Assembly: GCF_009363715.1 (NCBI RefSeq)
Contig: NZ_CP045404.1
Span: forward strand, 1,580,001-1,644,000
Length of the DNA: 64,000 bases
Origin: Roseovarius sp. THAF9
GTDB lineage: Bacteria; Pseudomonadota; Alphaproteobacteria; Rhodobacterales; Rhodobacteraceae
Direction: 5' to 3'
Position 1 is the stretch's first letter, and the number at the start of each line of letters is the position of its first letter. Of the stretch, positions 26,181 to 35,594 are shown in pieces. Position numbers and translations under genes: made by a program. The notes under the pieces are model-generated. The model saw only the letters and a program-made list of their open reading frames with translations, made no database searches and was not told the origin of the DNA.

Positions 26181-27950
26181 GTGCACCAGGAACACAAATT
26201 GCTGAACGCGCGCCTGCGCGAGCTGCTGTCCCGGATCTATCCCGACGAATCCGCGCCGGATCTCGCCCGTGCGATCATCGCGGCGTTCTGGCCCGAGGGC
26301 ACCGTCCCGCGCAAACGCGCCCGCACGCCCAGCAACAGGCTCTGGTCGGAGAAGGATGCCTTTCTGATCACCTATGGCGACACCATACTCGACGGGGTGC
26401 ACAAGCCGCTCGACCTGCTGGAGGATTTCCTGTCGCGCTACATGGGCGGCGTGGTCGATGGTGTGCATGTCCTGCCGTTCTTTCCGTTCAGCTCGGATGA
26501 TGGGTTTGCGGTGACGGATTACTGCGCCGTCAATCCCCGACTGGGCGAATGGAGCGACATCACCCGCATCGCCTCGAACTTTCACCTCGTGTCGGACCTC
26601 GTGCTGAACCACGTGTCCAGCCAGGGCAACTGGTTCAACCAGTACCGGCAGGGCAAGGCGCCCTATGACAAGTTCTTCTACGAGGCCGACCCCGACCAGG
26701 ACCTCAGCGCAGTCGTGCGCCCGCGCACCACGCCGCTGTTGCAAAAGATCGAGACGCGGAACGGCGACAAACATGTCTGGTGCACCTTCAGCCACGACCA
26801 GATCGATCTGAATTTTTCCAATCCCGAGGTGCTGTTGGAGATGCTGCGCATCATCCGGATGCATATCGACAAGGGGGTGCGTACCCTGCGGCTGGATGCC
26901 GTGGCCTTCATCTGGAAGGAACCGGGCACGTCGTGCATCCACCTGCCGCAGACCCACGCCATCGTACAGCTGATCCGCCTGCTGGTGGACTACACGTTCG
27001 AGACTGTTGTGCTGCTGACCGAAACCAATGTGCCGCGCAGCGAGAACCTCAGCTATTTCGGCAACCGCAACGAGGCGCACGCGGTCTACAACTTTCCGCT
27101 GCCGCCCCTGATCCTGCACGCGATGCAATCGGGCTCGGCCGAGTATCTCAACCGCTGGCAGGCGACCATGCCGCCCGCGCAGCTGGGCTGCGCCTACCTC
27201 AACTTTACCGCCAGCCATGACGGGATCGGGATGCGCCCCGCCGAGGGCGTACTGCCCCTAGACGAGAAAAACCGCATGATCGATACGGCGCAAGCGGCCG
27301 GCGCACTGGTGTCGATGCGCACCATGCCCGACGGCACCGAACAGGCCTACGAGCTGAACTGCTCGCTTTTCGATGTGATGCGCACGACCTTCAAGGGTGA
27401 GGACGACCACCATTTCGAGCGGTTCATCTGTTCCCAGACCATCCCGATGTCGCTCGAAGGCATTCCGGCCTTCTACATCCATTCCTTCCTCGCCACGCCC
27501 AGCGATCACGAGGCGGTGGAACGCCGCGGGATGAACCGGGCGATCAACCGTCACCGCTGGCACTACCCGGACCTGTTGGAGCGGATGGAGGACGAACGCT
27601 CGGACCAGGCGCGGGTGATGAAAGCCCTGTCGGAGCGCCTGCGCATCCGCGCTCGCCAGCCGGGTTTCCACCCCAATGCCACGCAATTCACCCTGCGCCT
27701 CGATCCGCGCCTGTTCGGTGTCTGGCGCCAGAGCCTCGACCGCTACCAGTCGATCTTTGCCATCCATAATGTCAGCGACGAGACGGTCACCGTGTCGCCC
27801 GATCAACTGAACATGATCGAGGACGACAACTGGCGCGACTTGCTGTCGGGGGAAGAGATCGACGCGGCGGCGGACGTGATCACGTTGGCCCCATATCAGA
27901 GCCGCTGGATCGCCAATCGCGAAGGCGCGGCACCCGGCGACCGGCCTTGA
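26181..27950 (+). CDS. Glucosylglycerate phosphorylase (GH13 subfamily 18, sucrose-phosphorylase-like)
   Basis: Phosphorolyses an alpha-glucoside to glucose 1-phosphate; here the likely substrate is glucosylglycerate because the synthesis genes are adjacent. The 589-residue GH13 protein has the nucleophile in RTLRLDAVAF (Asp239), the acid/base in LLTETNVPRSE (Glu281) and the transition-state Asp in NFTASHDGIGMR (Asp347), with VSDLVLNHVSSQG earlier. Start is GTG 26181 with AGGAGA about 11 bases upstream. The stop is followed at once by a hairpin repeat, then the convergent glucosyl-3-phosphoglycerate synthase gene. Sucrose phosphorylase is the alternative; no sucrose genes are near. Confidence 0.82.
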   Translation: MHQEHKLLNARLRELLSRIYPDESAPDLARAIIAAFWPEGTVPRKRARTPSNRLWSEKDAFLITYGDTILDGVHKPLDLLEDFLSRYMGGVVDGVHVLPFFPFSSDDGFAVTDYCAVNPRLGEWSDITRIASNFHLVSDLVLNHVSSQGNWFNQYRQGKAPYDKFFYEADPDQDLSAVVRPRTTPLLQKIETRNGDKHVWCTFSHDQIDLNFSNPEVLLEMLRIIRMHIDKGVRTLRLDAVAFIWKEPGTSCIHLPQTHAIVQLIRLLVDYTFETVVLLTETNVPRSENLSYFGNRNEAHAVYNFPLPPLILHAMQSGSAEYLNRWQATMPPAQLGCAYLNFTASHDGIGMRPAEGVLPLDEKNRMIDTAQAAGALVSMRTMPDGTEQAYELNCSLFDVMRTTFKGEDDHHFERFICSQTIPMSLEGIPAFYIHSFLATPSDHEAVERRGMNRAINRHRWHYPDLLERMEDERSDQARVMKALSERLRIRARQPGFHPNATQFTLRLDPRLFGVWRQSLDRYQSIFAIHNVSDETVTVSPDQLNMIEDDNWRDLLSGEEIDAAADVITLAPYQSRWIANREGAAPGDRP

Positions 27951-27993
27951 GCGTTTTGCCGTTAACCTGAGCCAACAGCTAAAGACGAAACGC
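27951..27993. repeat. 43-nt hairpin repeat, copy 2, between convergent genes
   Basis: GCGTTTTGCCGTTAA and its imperfect complement CTAAAGACGAAACGC flank CCTGAGCCAACAG. It matches copy 1 (19835-19877) at 35 of 43 positions without gaps. It fills the whole space between the phosphorylase TGA (27948-27950) and the convergent stop at 27995, so it probably acts as a bidirectional terminator. Confidence 0.75.
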
Positions 27994-27994
27994 T

Positions 27995-29215
27995 TTAGCT
28001 GAACTCCTCGGCGTCTTTCAGAGCCGCCGTTTTCAGATCCGACAGGAATTCCGGATCGGCGGCATGTACGCGGCTCCACGTGGGGATGAAGGGCGTCGCC
28101 TGCGGGTTTTCCAGGAAAACCGTGCCCGCACGAATGATGTTCTCGGCAAAGAGCTCGACCGACTTTTCTTCCTTGTGGCGGTCCACGGTCAGCCCGTTCA
28201 TCTTGGCATCGGCGTAGTAGCTTTCCAGCAGGTCCAGCGCGATCCGGTAATAGGTGGCCTTCAGCGAGCGGAACAGGTTGGGCGTGAACACCGTGCCGTC
28301 CGACGCGAGCTTGCGGAAGATTGCCTTGCAGATATCCGTCGACATCCGGCTCAGGCCTTGGCTCGCATCCTCGGGCGACAGGTCCTGGTGCTTGTGATCG
28401 TAGGCATCGGAAATCTCGACCTGGCAGACCGATTGCGGCGCCAGGTTGCGCCACGCCTCGGACAGCACCCCGATCTCCAGCCCCCAGTCAGAGGGCACGC
28501 GCAGATCGGGCAGCATCGCCGTGCGCATGGCAAACTCCCCCGACAACGGATAGCGAAAGCTGCGCAGGTAATCGAGGTAATCGCGATCCCCGATCACCCG
28601 TTTCAGCGCGATCAGCAGCGGGCTGACCAGAAGGCGCGTGACCCGGCCGTTCAGCTTGGTGCCGTCGACGCGCGGGTAATACCCCTTGACCATCTGGTAA
28701 CGGAAACCCGGGTGTGCTGCCGGATAGACCAGCCGCGCCAGCAATTCGCGGTCATAGGTCAGGATATCGCAATCATGCAGCGCCATGACGGACGTGTCGG
28801 CACAGGCGATGAGATACCCCATGCAGGTCCAGACGTTCTTGCCCTTGCCCGGCTCCTCCGGGGCGATGCCTTTTTCCTCCAGCCGGGCGCCAAGGGCCTT
28901 CATCCGGGGGCTGTCGTTCCACAGCACCATGTGCTGCTGCGGCAGGCGGCTGAAGAACTCGATGGCGTGCCGGTATTGCGCCTCGTCGGCCTGGTCCAGC
29001 CCGATGATGATCCGGTGCAGGTAGGGCACCTGGGTCAACTCGTCGACGATATGCTCCAGCGCGGGGCCTTCCAGTTCGGAATAGAGGCTCGGCAGGATCA
29101 GCGAAATCTTCCGCGTCTCGGCAAAGGCCGTCAGCTCGTAGGTCAGGTCGTCCAGGCTGCGGGTCCGCAGGTTGTGCAGGGTCGTGATATTTCCGTTCTG
29201 GTGAAAATCGGCCAT
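27995..29215 (-). CDS. gpgS: Glucosyl-3-phosphoglycerate synthase (GT81)
   Basis: Transfers glucose from a nucleotide sugar to 3-phosphoglycerate, the first step of glucosylglycerate synthesis. The 406-residue GT-A protein has ISLILPSLYSELEGPALEHI (nucleotide-sugar binding start), GKGKNVWTCMGYLIA, the metal-binding DCDILTYDRELLARL, KGYYPRVDGTKLNGRVTRLL (phosphoglycerate region) and PLSGEFAMRTAMLPDLRVPS with SDWGLEIGVLSEAW, all typical for this family. The phosphatase gene lies four bases upstream on the same strand, so the pair forms an operon. The product works in the cytoplasm as osmotic or nitrogen-limitation solute. Confidence 0.9.
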   Translation of the reverse strand: MADFHQNGNITTLHNLRTRSLDDLTYELTAFAETRKISLILPSLYSELEGPALEHIVDELTQVPYLHRIIIGLDQADEAQYRHAIEFFSRLPQQHMVLWNDSPRMKALGARLEEKGIAPEEPGKGKNVWTCMGYLIACADTSVMALHDCDILTYDRELLARLVYPAAHPGFRYQMVKGYYPRVDGTKLNGRVTRLLVSPLLIALKRVIGDRDYLDYLRSFRYPLSGEFAMRTAMLPDLRVPSDWGLEIGVLSEAWRNLAPQSVCQVEISDAYDHKHQDLSPEDASQGLSRMSTDICKAIFRKLASDGTVFTPNLFRSLKATYYRIALDLLESYYADAKMNGLTVDRHKEEKSVELFAENIIRAGTVFLENPQATPFIPTWSRVHAADPEFLSDLKTAALKDAEEFS

Positions 29216-29219
29216 GTGG

Positions 29220-30017
29220 TCAGGGGTCTTTCGTCGTTGCTAAATCGTCCAGGATCGCGTTCACCGCCTCGGCCCATCCGACGGGGCCTTCCCCATGTGT
29301 CCGAATGATGCGTCCGCGCGTCTTGCCAGAGCTGTCCTCGCCCGCAAGCGGCGGGATGCCGGGGGAGGCGGGATTGGCCACCACCACGCCGATCTCGGCG
29401 CGTTCCAGCATGGCCACGTCGTTCGGCGCATCGCCCAACGCCAGCGTATGCTCGGGGCGGTAGCGCTCGATCATCTGGTCCATGCGGTCCGCCTTGGTGC
29501 CGCCAAAGGACAGGGTCAGAAACCGCCCGCCCTGTTGAACCGTCAGCCCGGCGTCTTGAGCGGTGGCGAGAAACGCATCGCGTTCCGCATCCGGTCCGGT
29601 CCAGAGACCGGGTTCGCTGAATTGCCGTGCCTGCGCGCGTATCGCGTCATCAGGCGTCAGGCCGGTATGCGCCGCGATATCCTGATGTGTCATGTCGCCA
29701 AACCCGGTGAAACCTTTCGGCAAACGTGCGATTGCAGCGCGAAGTTCCCGGTAGGTCTGCGCGCCTTCGGTGCCGTCGGCGCCCGGCTCCAGCAGGCCGC
29801 TGCCGTTTTCGGTGATGGCAGGCCAGTCAGCCAGCCCCATCGCGTCGCGCAGGGGCGCGATCTCGGCGGCGGTCTTGCTGCTGGCCAGGATCACACCGCA
29901 GCCCGCCAGCCTCAGCCGTTCCAACGCCGGCGCGGCCGCCTGCCACGCATATGTGCGGTGGTCCAGCAACGTGCCGTCAAGATCGGAAAACACAAGGAGG
30001 CGCGGGCCAAGGGTCAT
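29220..30017 (-). CDS. Glucosyl-3-phosphoglycerate phosphatase (HAD, MPGP-like)
   Basis: Dephosphorylates glucosyl-3-phosphoglycerate to glucosylglycerate. The 265-residue HAD-family protein has motif I FSDLDGTLLDH (residues 10-20), motif II in ASSKTAAEI, the MPGP-type ITENGSGLL segment, and the C-terminal TLALGDAPNDVAMLE with two acidic metal ligands. Length and order match the mannosyl-3-phosphoglycerate phosphatase branch. The mannosyl or glucosyl specificity is set by the adjacent gpgS, four bases downstream. The next gene (FAD/NAD(P)-binding protein) is divergent. Confidence 0.87.
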   Translation of the reverse strand: MTLGPRLLVFSDLDGTLLDHRTYAWQAAAPALERLRLAGCGVILASSKTAAEIAPLRDAMGLADWPAITENGSGLLEPGADGTEGAQTYRELRAAIARLPKGFTGFGDMTHQDIAAHTGLTPDDAIRAQARQFSEPGLWTGPDAERDAFLATAQDAGLTVQQGGRFLTLSFGGTKADRMDQMIERYRPEHTLALGDAPNDVAMLERAEIGVVVANPASPGIPPLAGEDSSGKTRGRIIRTHGEGPVGWAEAVNAILDDLATTKDP

Positions 30018-30185
30018 GCTTTGACATTAGACCACAAGTTTCGGCAAGGCGACCGCGGAACGCACCTTGCGGCCCGTAAAATCCCGCCGCGCCCCATTTC
30101 CGGGCGCCGCGGCACAGCCCTTCTGTTGAAGCGGCGAAGATTGCGCTACAACATGCGGGAAAGACGGAAAAAACGAAGGCTGACC

Positions 30186-31823
30186 ATGGCGGGCGAAAAC
30201 ACTGTGAAAATCGCCGTTGTCGGCTTTGGCCCGCGCGGCCTTGGCGCAGTCGAGGCGCTGGCCGAGCAGGCAGGCGCCGCCGCAAGCGCGCTGCATGTCG
30301 ATCTTTTCGAGCCCTCCAGCATCCCCGGCGCCGGCCCCAATTTCGCGCCCGACGAAAGCCCGGTCTGTCAGTTGAACATCCCGATGCGCGATATCGACAT
30401 TCGTCCTCCGCACGGTTCGCGCTGCGGCGCCTTCGCGGATTGGCTGGATGCCGGGGTGGCGCCCGATGCGTTTTCCCGCCGCTGTGACCTTGGTCGCTAT
30501 CTCGAGGCGCGCTATGACGATCTGCGCCGCCAGGGTGGACTGTCCCTGCGCCATGACGCCGCCGTGATCGACAGGCTGGAACGTGGTGACGGCGGCTGGA
30601 TGCTGCGCGCCGGTCCGGGCACCTGGCACGGCCCCTATGCAGAGGTCCTGATGACCCTTGGCCAGCCCGAAGTCAGCCCCGACAAGCAGCTTGACCACTG
30701 GCAGACCCACGCCGCCAGCACCGGCGCGGTGCTGCACCAGGCCTATCCCGCGTGGAAGCTGCAACGCGACGCCACCTGCTGGACCGGGCAGACCGTTGCG
30801 ATCCGGGGTCTCGCGCTGTCGGCCTTCGACGTGATCCGGGTGCTGACACTGGGACAGGGCGGGCGGTTCGAGAGCGGGCGTTACATCGCTTCCGGCCGAG
30901 AGCCGGGTCTTCTTGTGCCGTTTTCTCTGGACGGTCTGCCGCCTTACCCCAAGCCAGAGACGGCGGCGCTCGACGCGCGGTTCGATCCGACCAAGGCGGA
31001 AACGCAGCGCTTCGCTGCTGCCATATCCTCCGCGGCCGAGGCGCCGCCAGATGTGGCGCGCAGGCAAGTGTCTGACGCTCTGTTGCCCGCCGTCTGCCGC
31101 GTGCTGGATCATCTTGGCGAAGCGTCCGGGGATGCCGCCGATTGGCTGTCCAAGGAATGGCAGAACCCCGGATCGCAGGAAACCGGCCCCGCCATCTCTG
31201 CTCTCCAGGCCGGGATTTCCATGGCCGAAGGCAGCCTTGCGCCCTCGACGGGGTTCGTCTTTGGGCAGGTCTGGCGCAAATGGCAGAATACGTTGCGGCG
31301 TGGCTACAATCCGGCGACCACACCGCCCGACACCGCCAGCCTGCTGGTGGGATTTGACGAGGGGCTGAAGCGGTATTCTTACGGCCCACCGATCTCGGCC
31401 TGCCGAGAACTCATGGCTTTGGTCGAGGCCGGCGTGGTGACGCTCGACTTCACCGCGGATCCCGAGATCTCGCTCAGCCCCACGGGTTGGACACTCGCCG
31501 CCAATGGGCACCGGGCCGAGACCTCGGTGATGATCGACGGGGTTCTGCCATCGCCCGACCTGTCGCGGATATCTACGCCGCTGGTCACCGGGCTGATCGG
31601 AAAGGGGTGGCTTTGCGCCATGGTCGACGGGTTGGGCGCCCAGTTGGCCGCCGACGGTCAATTGCTGGACAGGGACGGCGCGCGCATCCCCGGGCTTGGG
31701 TTTCTGGGTCGGCTGGCCTTGGGCAGCGTGATCGCGGCGGATTCGCTGCATGATTGTTTCGGACAAGCCTCGGTGCGCTGGGCCAGGGGCGTGGTCGCCC
31801 GAAACGCGCTGCGCCCGGAATAA
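30186..31823 (+). CDS. FAD/NAD(P)-binding protein (HI0933/NAD_binding_9-like)
   Basis: A 545-residue protein starting with a Rossmann dinucleotide motif, VKIAVVGFGPRGLGAVEAL (residues 7-25). It then has FEPSSIPGAGPNFAPDESPV and QLNIPMRDIDI, as in the PF13454-type family. Several family members are putative hydroxyacylglutathione- or siderophore-related oxidoreductases, and the real substrate is unknown. ATG 30186 has AAGGCTGACC just upstream; an ATG 11 codons earlier gives an Arg-rich extension and is less likely. It is divergent from the glucosylglycerate synthesis pair, and is followed by the small secreted protein gene. Confidence 0.75.
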   Translation: MAGENTVKIAVVGFGPRGLGAVEALAEQAGAAASALHVDLFEPSSIPGAGPNFAPDESPVCQLNIPMRDIDIRPPHGSRCGAFADWLDAGVAPDAFSRRCDLGRYLEARYDDLRRQGGLSLRHDAAVIDRLERGDGGWMLRAGPGTWHGPYAEVLMTLGQPEVSPDKQLDHWQTHAASTGAVLHQAYPAWKLQRDATCWTGQTVAIRGLALSAFDVIRVLTLGQGGRFESGRYIASGREPGLLVPFSLDGLPPYPKPETAALDARFDPTKAETQRFAAAISSAAEAPPDVARRQVSDALLPAVCRVLDHLGEASGDAADWLSKEWQNPGSQETGPAISALQAGISMAEGSLAPSTGFVFGQVWRKWQNTLRRGYNPATTPPDTASLLVGFDEGLKRYSYGPPISACRELMALVEAGVVTLDFTADPEISLSPTGWTLAANGHRAETSVMIDGVLPSPDLSRISTPLVTGLIGKGWLCAMVDGLGAQLAADGQLLDRDGARIPGLGFLGRLALGSVIAADSLHDCFGQASVRWARGVVARNALRPE

Positions 31824-31970
31824 AGGCAGCAACAGAAGGTTTTCTGGCGGATCGGCGCCCATCTCCGGAAAACGGGTTGATCACGGCGTCAACCGGTCTA
31901 CTCTGCTGGCGTAGCCGTGCGTGAGCACTGCGCGAGCGCATTGAAACTTAACAGTAACGAGGCGAATAAA

Positions 31971-32303
31971 ATGAAGAAATTCCTAGCAACGACCTGCGCT
32001 GTCGCCTTCGGTGCGTTAGTGCCGATTCAGGCAACGGCCCAAGTCGCTCCGGTTGAAAATGGTCCGCCTCTTGCCGCGGGCGAGAGCGCCACGGAATACG
32101 CCGTACGCGTCAACGCGTGTGGTGGTGCAGAGCTCTTGAGTGCGACCTTTGCACAAGGTGGCAGCCTTGTGCAGGCACGCTGCGCCAGTGCCGGTATGGG
32201 TATCGGCGCAAGCCCGGCCGCCGCGGCGGCTGCCGCTGCCGGTGCAGGGGCACTGCTGATTATCGCCATTGACGGGTCCAGCAGCACGACAACCTCGCAG
32301 TAA
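31971..32303 (+). CDS. Small exported protein with Ala-rich C-terminal segment
   Basis: A 110-residue product with a signal peptide (MKKFLATTCAVAFGALVPIQ, cleavage after ATA). Its middle region has two cysteines (NACGGAELL and ARCASAG), and near the C-terminus is an alanine-rich hydrophobic stretch (ASPAAAAAAAAGAGALLIIA). The tail is Ser/Thr-rich. I do not recognise a family; the layout resembles small exported or outer-layer proteins of Rhodobacterales. It is monocistronic, with a clear intrinsic terminator at 32323-32364. The ATG at 31971 is set by the signal peptide. Confidence 0.65.
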   Translation: MKKFLATTCAVAFGALVPIQATAQVAPVENGPPLAAGESATEYAVRVNACGGAELLSATFAQGGSLVQARCASAGMGIGASPAAAAAAAAGAGALLIIAIDGSSSTTTSQ

Positions 32304-32322
32304 CGCGACCTTCATCGACGAC

Positions 32323-32364
32323 AAAGGCCGGCACCTCTATGTTAGGCGCCGGCCTTTTTGTTTT
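32323..32364 (+). terminator. Intrinsic terminator of the small exported protein gene
   Basis: AAAGGCCGGC (32323-32332) pairs with GCCGGCCTTT (32348-32357), followed by TTGTTTT. Stem, position 20 bases after the stop and U-run make a standard Rho-independent terminator. Confidence 0.9.
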
Positions 32365-32522
32365 GCGACTTCTAATATCATTGTCGCATGACGCTGCACG
32401 ACACTTATCGCGGCGCGCATTTCGCCTAAACCTCATGCCCAAGATCAACGGCAGGTCGCCTTAGACAGCGCGCGCGACCTTGGGTGACAGACGCGTCTCC
32501 GGCCTGCCACCCCACGATCCCG

Positions 32523-34037
32523 CTATTCGGCTGCTTCCACCGGGGTGTCGTCCGTCACTGGCAGTGACGGCTCGCCATGGTTGCCGCTCTCCAGAGCCTT
32601 GCGCACCCCCGCCTCATAGTCGGGATGTACCTTCTTCAGGACCGCAAGCCAGCGTTCCTTCACATCCTCCGACACGGGTGCCATGCCCCCCGCCATGTTC
32701 TTGTGCAGGCGGTCGCGCTCGGCATCGCTCAGCACCTCGGCATAGAGCTTTCGGGGCTGCACGTAGTCGACGTCGCTTTCCGCCTGCTTGAACCGGCCCA
32801 CGACGGCCTCGGGGTCGATCCGCAAGGGCGGCTCTTCGGCGCTTTCGTCGGCAACCGGGCCGTCATACTGGTTCGGCTCGTAATAGGCATTCGGATTGCC
32901 GAAATCGTTGGTGAAGAACCGCATCGCGCCGTCCTTGTGATAGTGCCGCACATCCGCGTTTTTCGGGGCGTTGGCGGGCAGCGCCTCGTAATGCGTGCCA
33001 AGGCGATAGCGGTGCGCGTCAGCGTAGGCAAAGAGCCGCGCCTGCAGCATCTTGTCCGGCGAAAAGCCGATTCCGGGCACCACGTTGTTCGGGCTGTAGG
33101 CGGCATTCTCGACCAGCTGGAAATAGTTCTCGGGGAAGGTGTGCATTTCCAGCTCTCCCACTTCAATCAGCGGAAAGTCGTCATGCGGCCAGACCTTGGT
33201 CAGGTCGAACGGGTTGAACTCGGTCTCCAGCGCCTGTTCTTCGGTCATGACCTGGATGAACAGCGTCCACTTGGGATGGTTGCCGTCCTCGATCATGTGC
33301 CAAAGCTCTTCCTGATAGCTTTCGCGCGTGTGCCCGATGATCTCGGCCGCCTTGGCGTCGGACAGCGTCTCGTGACCCTGATGCGTGCGGAAATGGAACT
33401 TCACCCAATGCCGCTCGCCCTTGTCAGTCCACATCGAGAACGTGTGGCTGCCATAGCCATTCATATGCGCCGGGCTGCGCGGGATACCACGGTCCGACAT
33501 CAGGATCGTCACCTGATGCACGCTTTCGGGCTGCGCCGACCAGAAGTCGAACATCGCCTCGGGCGAACGCAGGTTGGTCTTGGGGTGGCGCTTTTGCGTG
33601 CGGATGAAGTCGGGAAACTTGTACCCGTCGCGGATAAAGAAAATGGGGGTGTTGTTGCCCACCATGTCCCAGTTCCCATCCTCGGTGTAAAACTTCAGCG
33701 AGAAGCCCCGCACGTCACGCTCGGCATCCGCGGCACCACTTTCGCCGGCCACGGTGGACCAGCGCGACAGCACCTCGGTCTGCTTGCCGACCTCGGAAAA
33801 GAGCTTGGCACAGCTATACTTGGTGATGTCCTTGGTCACGGTGAACGTGCCTTGCAGACCCCAGCCCTTGGCGTGCACGACCCGCTCGGGGATGCGTTCA
33901 CGGTTCTGGTGGGCCAGCTTTTCGATAAGCTGATGATCTTCCAGCATCACCGGACCCCGCGCACCGGCCGTGCGCGAGGTCTCGTTGGTGGTGTAGGGGC
34001 TGCCTGACGTGGTGGTCAGTGTCTTGCGTTTGGTCAT
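32523..34037 (-). CDS. katA: Monofunctional haem catalase
   Basis: Disproportionates hydrogen peroxide in the cytoplasm. The 504-residue small-subunit catalase has the distal-His motif ERVVHAKGWGLQGTFTVT (family usually reads HAKGAGAxGxF, so Trp-Gly-Leu-Gln is a small variation), the Asn region WDMVGNNTPIFFIRD, and the proximal haem-Tyr motif RLFAYADAHRYRLG (about residues 345-358). The ordered RGFSLKFYTEDGNWD and MSDRGIPRSPAHMNGYGSH segments agree with clade 3. It follows the aldehyde dehydrogenase gene on the same strand by 45 bases, so the two may be cotranscribed in a stress unit. Confidence 0.96.
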   Translation of the reverse strand: MTKRKTLTTTSGSPYTTNETSRTAGARGPVMLEDHQLIEKLAHQNRERIPERVVHAKGWGLQGTFTVTKDITKYSCAKLFSEVGKQTEVLSRWSTVAGESGAADAERDVRGFSLKFYTEDGNWDMVGNNTPIFFIRDGYKFPDFIRTQKRHPKTNLRSPEAMFDFWSAQPESVHQVTILMSDRGIPRSPAHMNGYGSHTFSMWTDKGERHWVKFHFRTHQGHETLSDAKAAEIIGHTRESYQEELWHMIEDGNHPKWTLFIQVMTEEQALETEFNPFDLTKVWPHDDFPLIEVGELEMHTFPENYFQLVENAAYSPNNVVPGIGFSPDKMLQARLFAYADAHRYRLGTHYEALPANAPKNADVRHYHKDGAMRFFTNDFGNPNAYYEPNQYDGPVADESAEEPPLRIDPEAVVGRFKQAESDVDYVQPRKLYAEVLSDAERDRLHKNMAGGMAPVSEDVKERWLAVLKKVHPDYEAGVRKALESGNHGEPSLPVTDDTPVEAAE

Positions 34038-34082
34038 CGTTACTCTCTTTCTTTCATTCCGGCAGAGGCGAGGGAGGCTGGA

Positions 34083-35456
34083 TCAATCCAGCCAGATTCC
34101 CTTGATGTTGACGAACTCACGCACGCCAAAGCCGCCATGCTCGCGGCCATAGCCCGAGTCCTTGACGCCGCCGAACGGCATGTTGGGGTGTGCCGCGCCA
34201 AAGCTGTTGATCCGCACCATGCCGGTGTCGAAATGCTTCTTCGCCATCTCGGTCGCGCGCTCGGTGTCTTTCGAAAAGATGCCGCCGCCAAGGCCATACC
34301 GGCTGTCATTGGCGATGCGCATCGCGTCCTCGTCGTCCTTGGCGCGGATGACCGAGGCCACGGGGCCGAAGATCTCGTCGTCATAGGCCGGCATTCCGGG
34401 GGTGACATCCCCCAGCACGGTCGCGGGATAATAGGCGCCGTCCCGATCCAGCTTCTTGCCACCGGCGAGGATCTTCGCGCCTTTCTTCACGCTCTCTTCG
34501 ACCTGCTCCATGACGGTCTCAAGCTGTTCCTGGCTGCTCAGCGGACCAAGTTCGGTGTCGTCGTCGTCGGGGGCGCCAACGTTGATCTTGGACATCGCAT
34601 CGACATAGGCATCGACGAACTGATCATAGACCTTGTCGGCCACGATGAACCGCTTGGCGTTCACGCAGGTCTGACCGTTGTTGTAAAGCCGACCCTGAAC
34701 CGACAATTTCACGGCCAATTCCACGTCCGCATCTTCCAGCACCAGGAACGCGTCATTCGACCCAAGCTCCAGCACGGTCTTCTTCAGCGCCTTGCTGGCG
34801 ACAGAGCCGATATGGCTGCCTGCGCCATCCGAGCCGGTCATGGTCACGCCGCGCACCTTGTCATGCTCGATGACCTTGTCCGATGTGTCGTGATCGATCA
34901 GAAGCACGCGGAAGATATCCTTGGGCAAGCCTGCCTTGATGCAGATTTCCCGCAGGCGCAGGGCGCTGCCGGTGCAGATCTCGGCATGTTTCAGGACACA
35001 GCCATTGCCCGCCATCAATGCAGCGGCCAGCACGCGAACCGGCTGGTACATCGGAAAGTTCCACGGCTGGATCGAGTAGACCACGCCGATCGGCTGATAC
35101 GTGACCAGCCCCTTGTTGCCGTCGCCCAAGTCGCGGGTTTCGTCCTTCAGCTGGCCCGGCCCGTGTTCGGCGGTGTATTCGAAAATCTGCGCACACAGCT
35201 CGATCTCGTCCTTGCCGTCTTTCAGCAACTTGCCCATCTCGCGGGTCATCAAATGCGACAGCTCGTCGGAGTTGTCGCGCAGTTCCTCGGCAATCGCTTT
35301 CAGCACAGCGCCGCGCTCGTCATGGCTTTTTTCACGCCACTCGATGAAGGCAGCATGACACGCCTCGACCGCCTCGATGGCCTCGGCTTCGCTCATGGTC
35401 TCGTAGTCGGCAATTTTCTCCGCGGTTGCGGGATTGATGGTCTCGATCTTGGACAT
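34083..35456 (-). CDS. NAD(P)-dependent aldehyde dehydrogenase, succinate-semialdehyde dehydrogenase-like
   Basis: Oxidises an aldehyde to its acid. The 457-residue protein starts MSKIETINPATAEKIADYET and has the NAD site IGVVYSIQPWNFPMYQPVR, the general-base region KKTVLELGSNDAFLVLEDAD (Glu of LELG) and the catalytic Cys motif YNNGQTCVNAKRFIV. The order and MGKLLKDGKDEIELCA segment are those of the short succinate-semialdehyde-dehydrogenase branch. ATG 35456 fits family starts; the open frame to 35600 does not. The catalase gene follows by 45 bases. It is divergent from the SOS-controlled radical SAM operon. True substrate is unknown. Confidence 0.82.
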   Translation of the reverse strand: MSKIETINPATAEKIADYETMSEAEAIEAVEACHAAFIEWREKSHDERGAVLKAIAEELRDNSDELSHLMTREMGKLLKDGKDEIELCAQIFEYTAEHGPGQLKDETRDLGDGNKGLVTYQPIGVVYSIQPWNFPMYQPVRVLAAALMAGNGCVLKHAEICTGSALRLREICIKAGLPKDIFRVLLIDHDTSDKVIEHDKVRGVTMTGSDGAGSHIGSVASKALKKTVLELGSNDAFLVLEDADVELAVKLSVQGRLYNNGQTCVNAKRFIVADKVYDQFVDAYVDAMSKINVGAPDDDDTELGPLSSQEQLETVMEQVEESVKKGAKILAGGKKLDRDGAYYPATVLGDVTPGMPAYDDEIFGPVASVIRAKDDEDAMRIANDSRYGLGGGIFSKDTERATEMAKKHFDTGMVRINSFGAAHPNMPFGGVKDSGYGREHGGFGVREFVNIKGIWLD

Positions 35457-35594
35457 GATGGCCTCTCTATCATTGGATGATGAACTTGGTGGACCAACAC
35501 CGGCGGATCGCCAGATGTTCCGCGCCCTGTGCGCGGATGCCGCGCCGTAGGCCGGCCTGCGCTCAAATGTCCAAAGACGCTTCATTAACCATTC

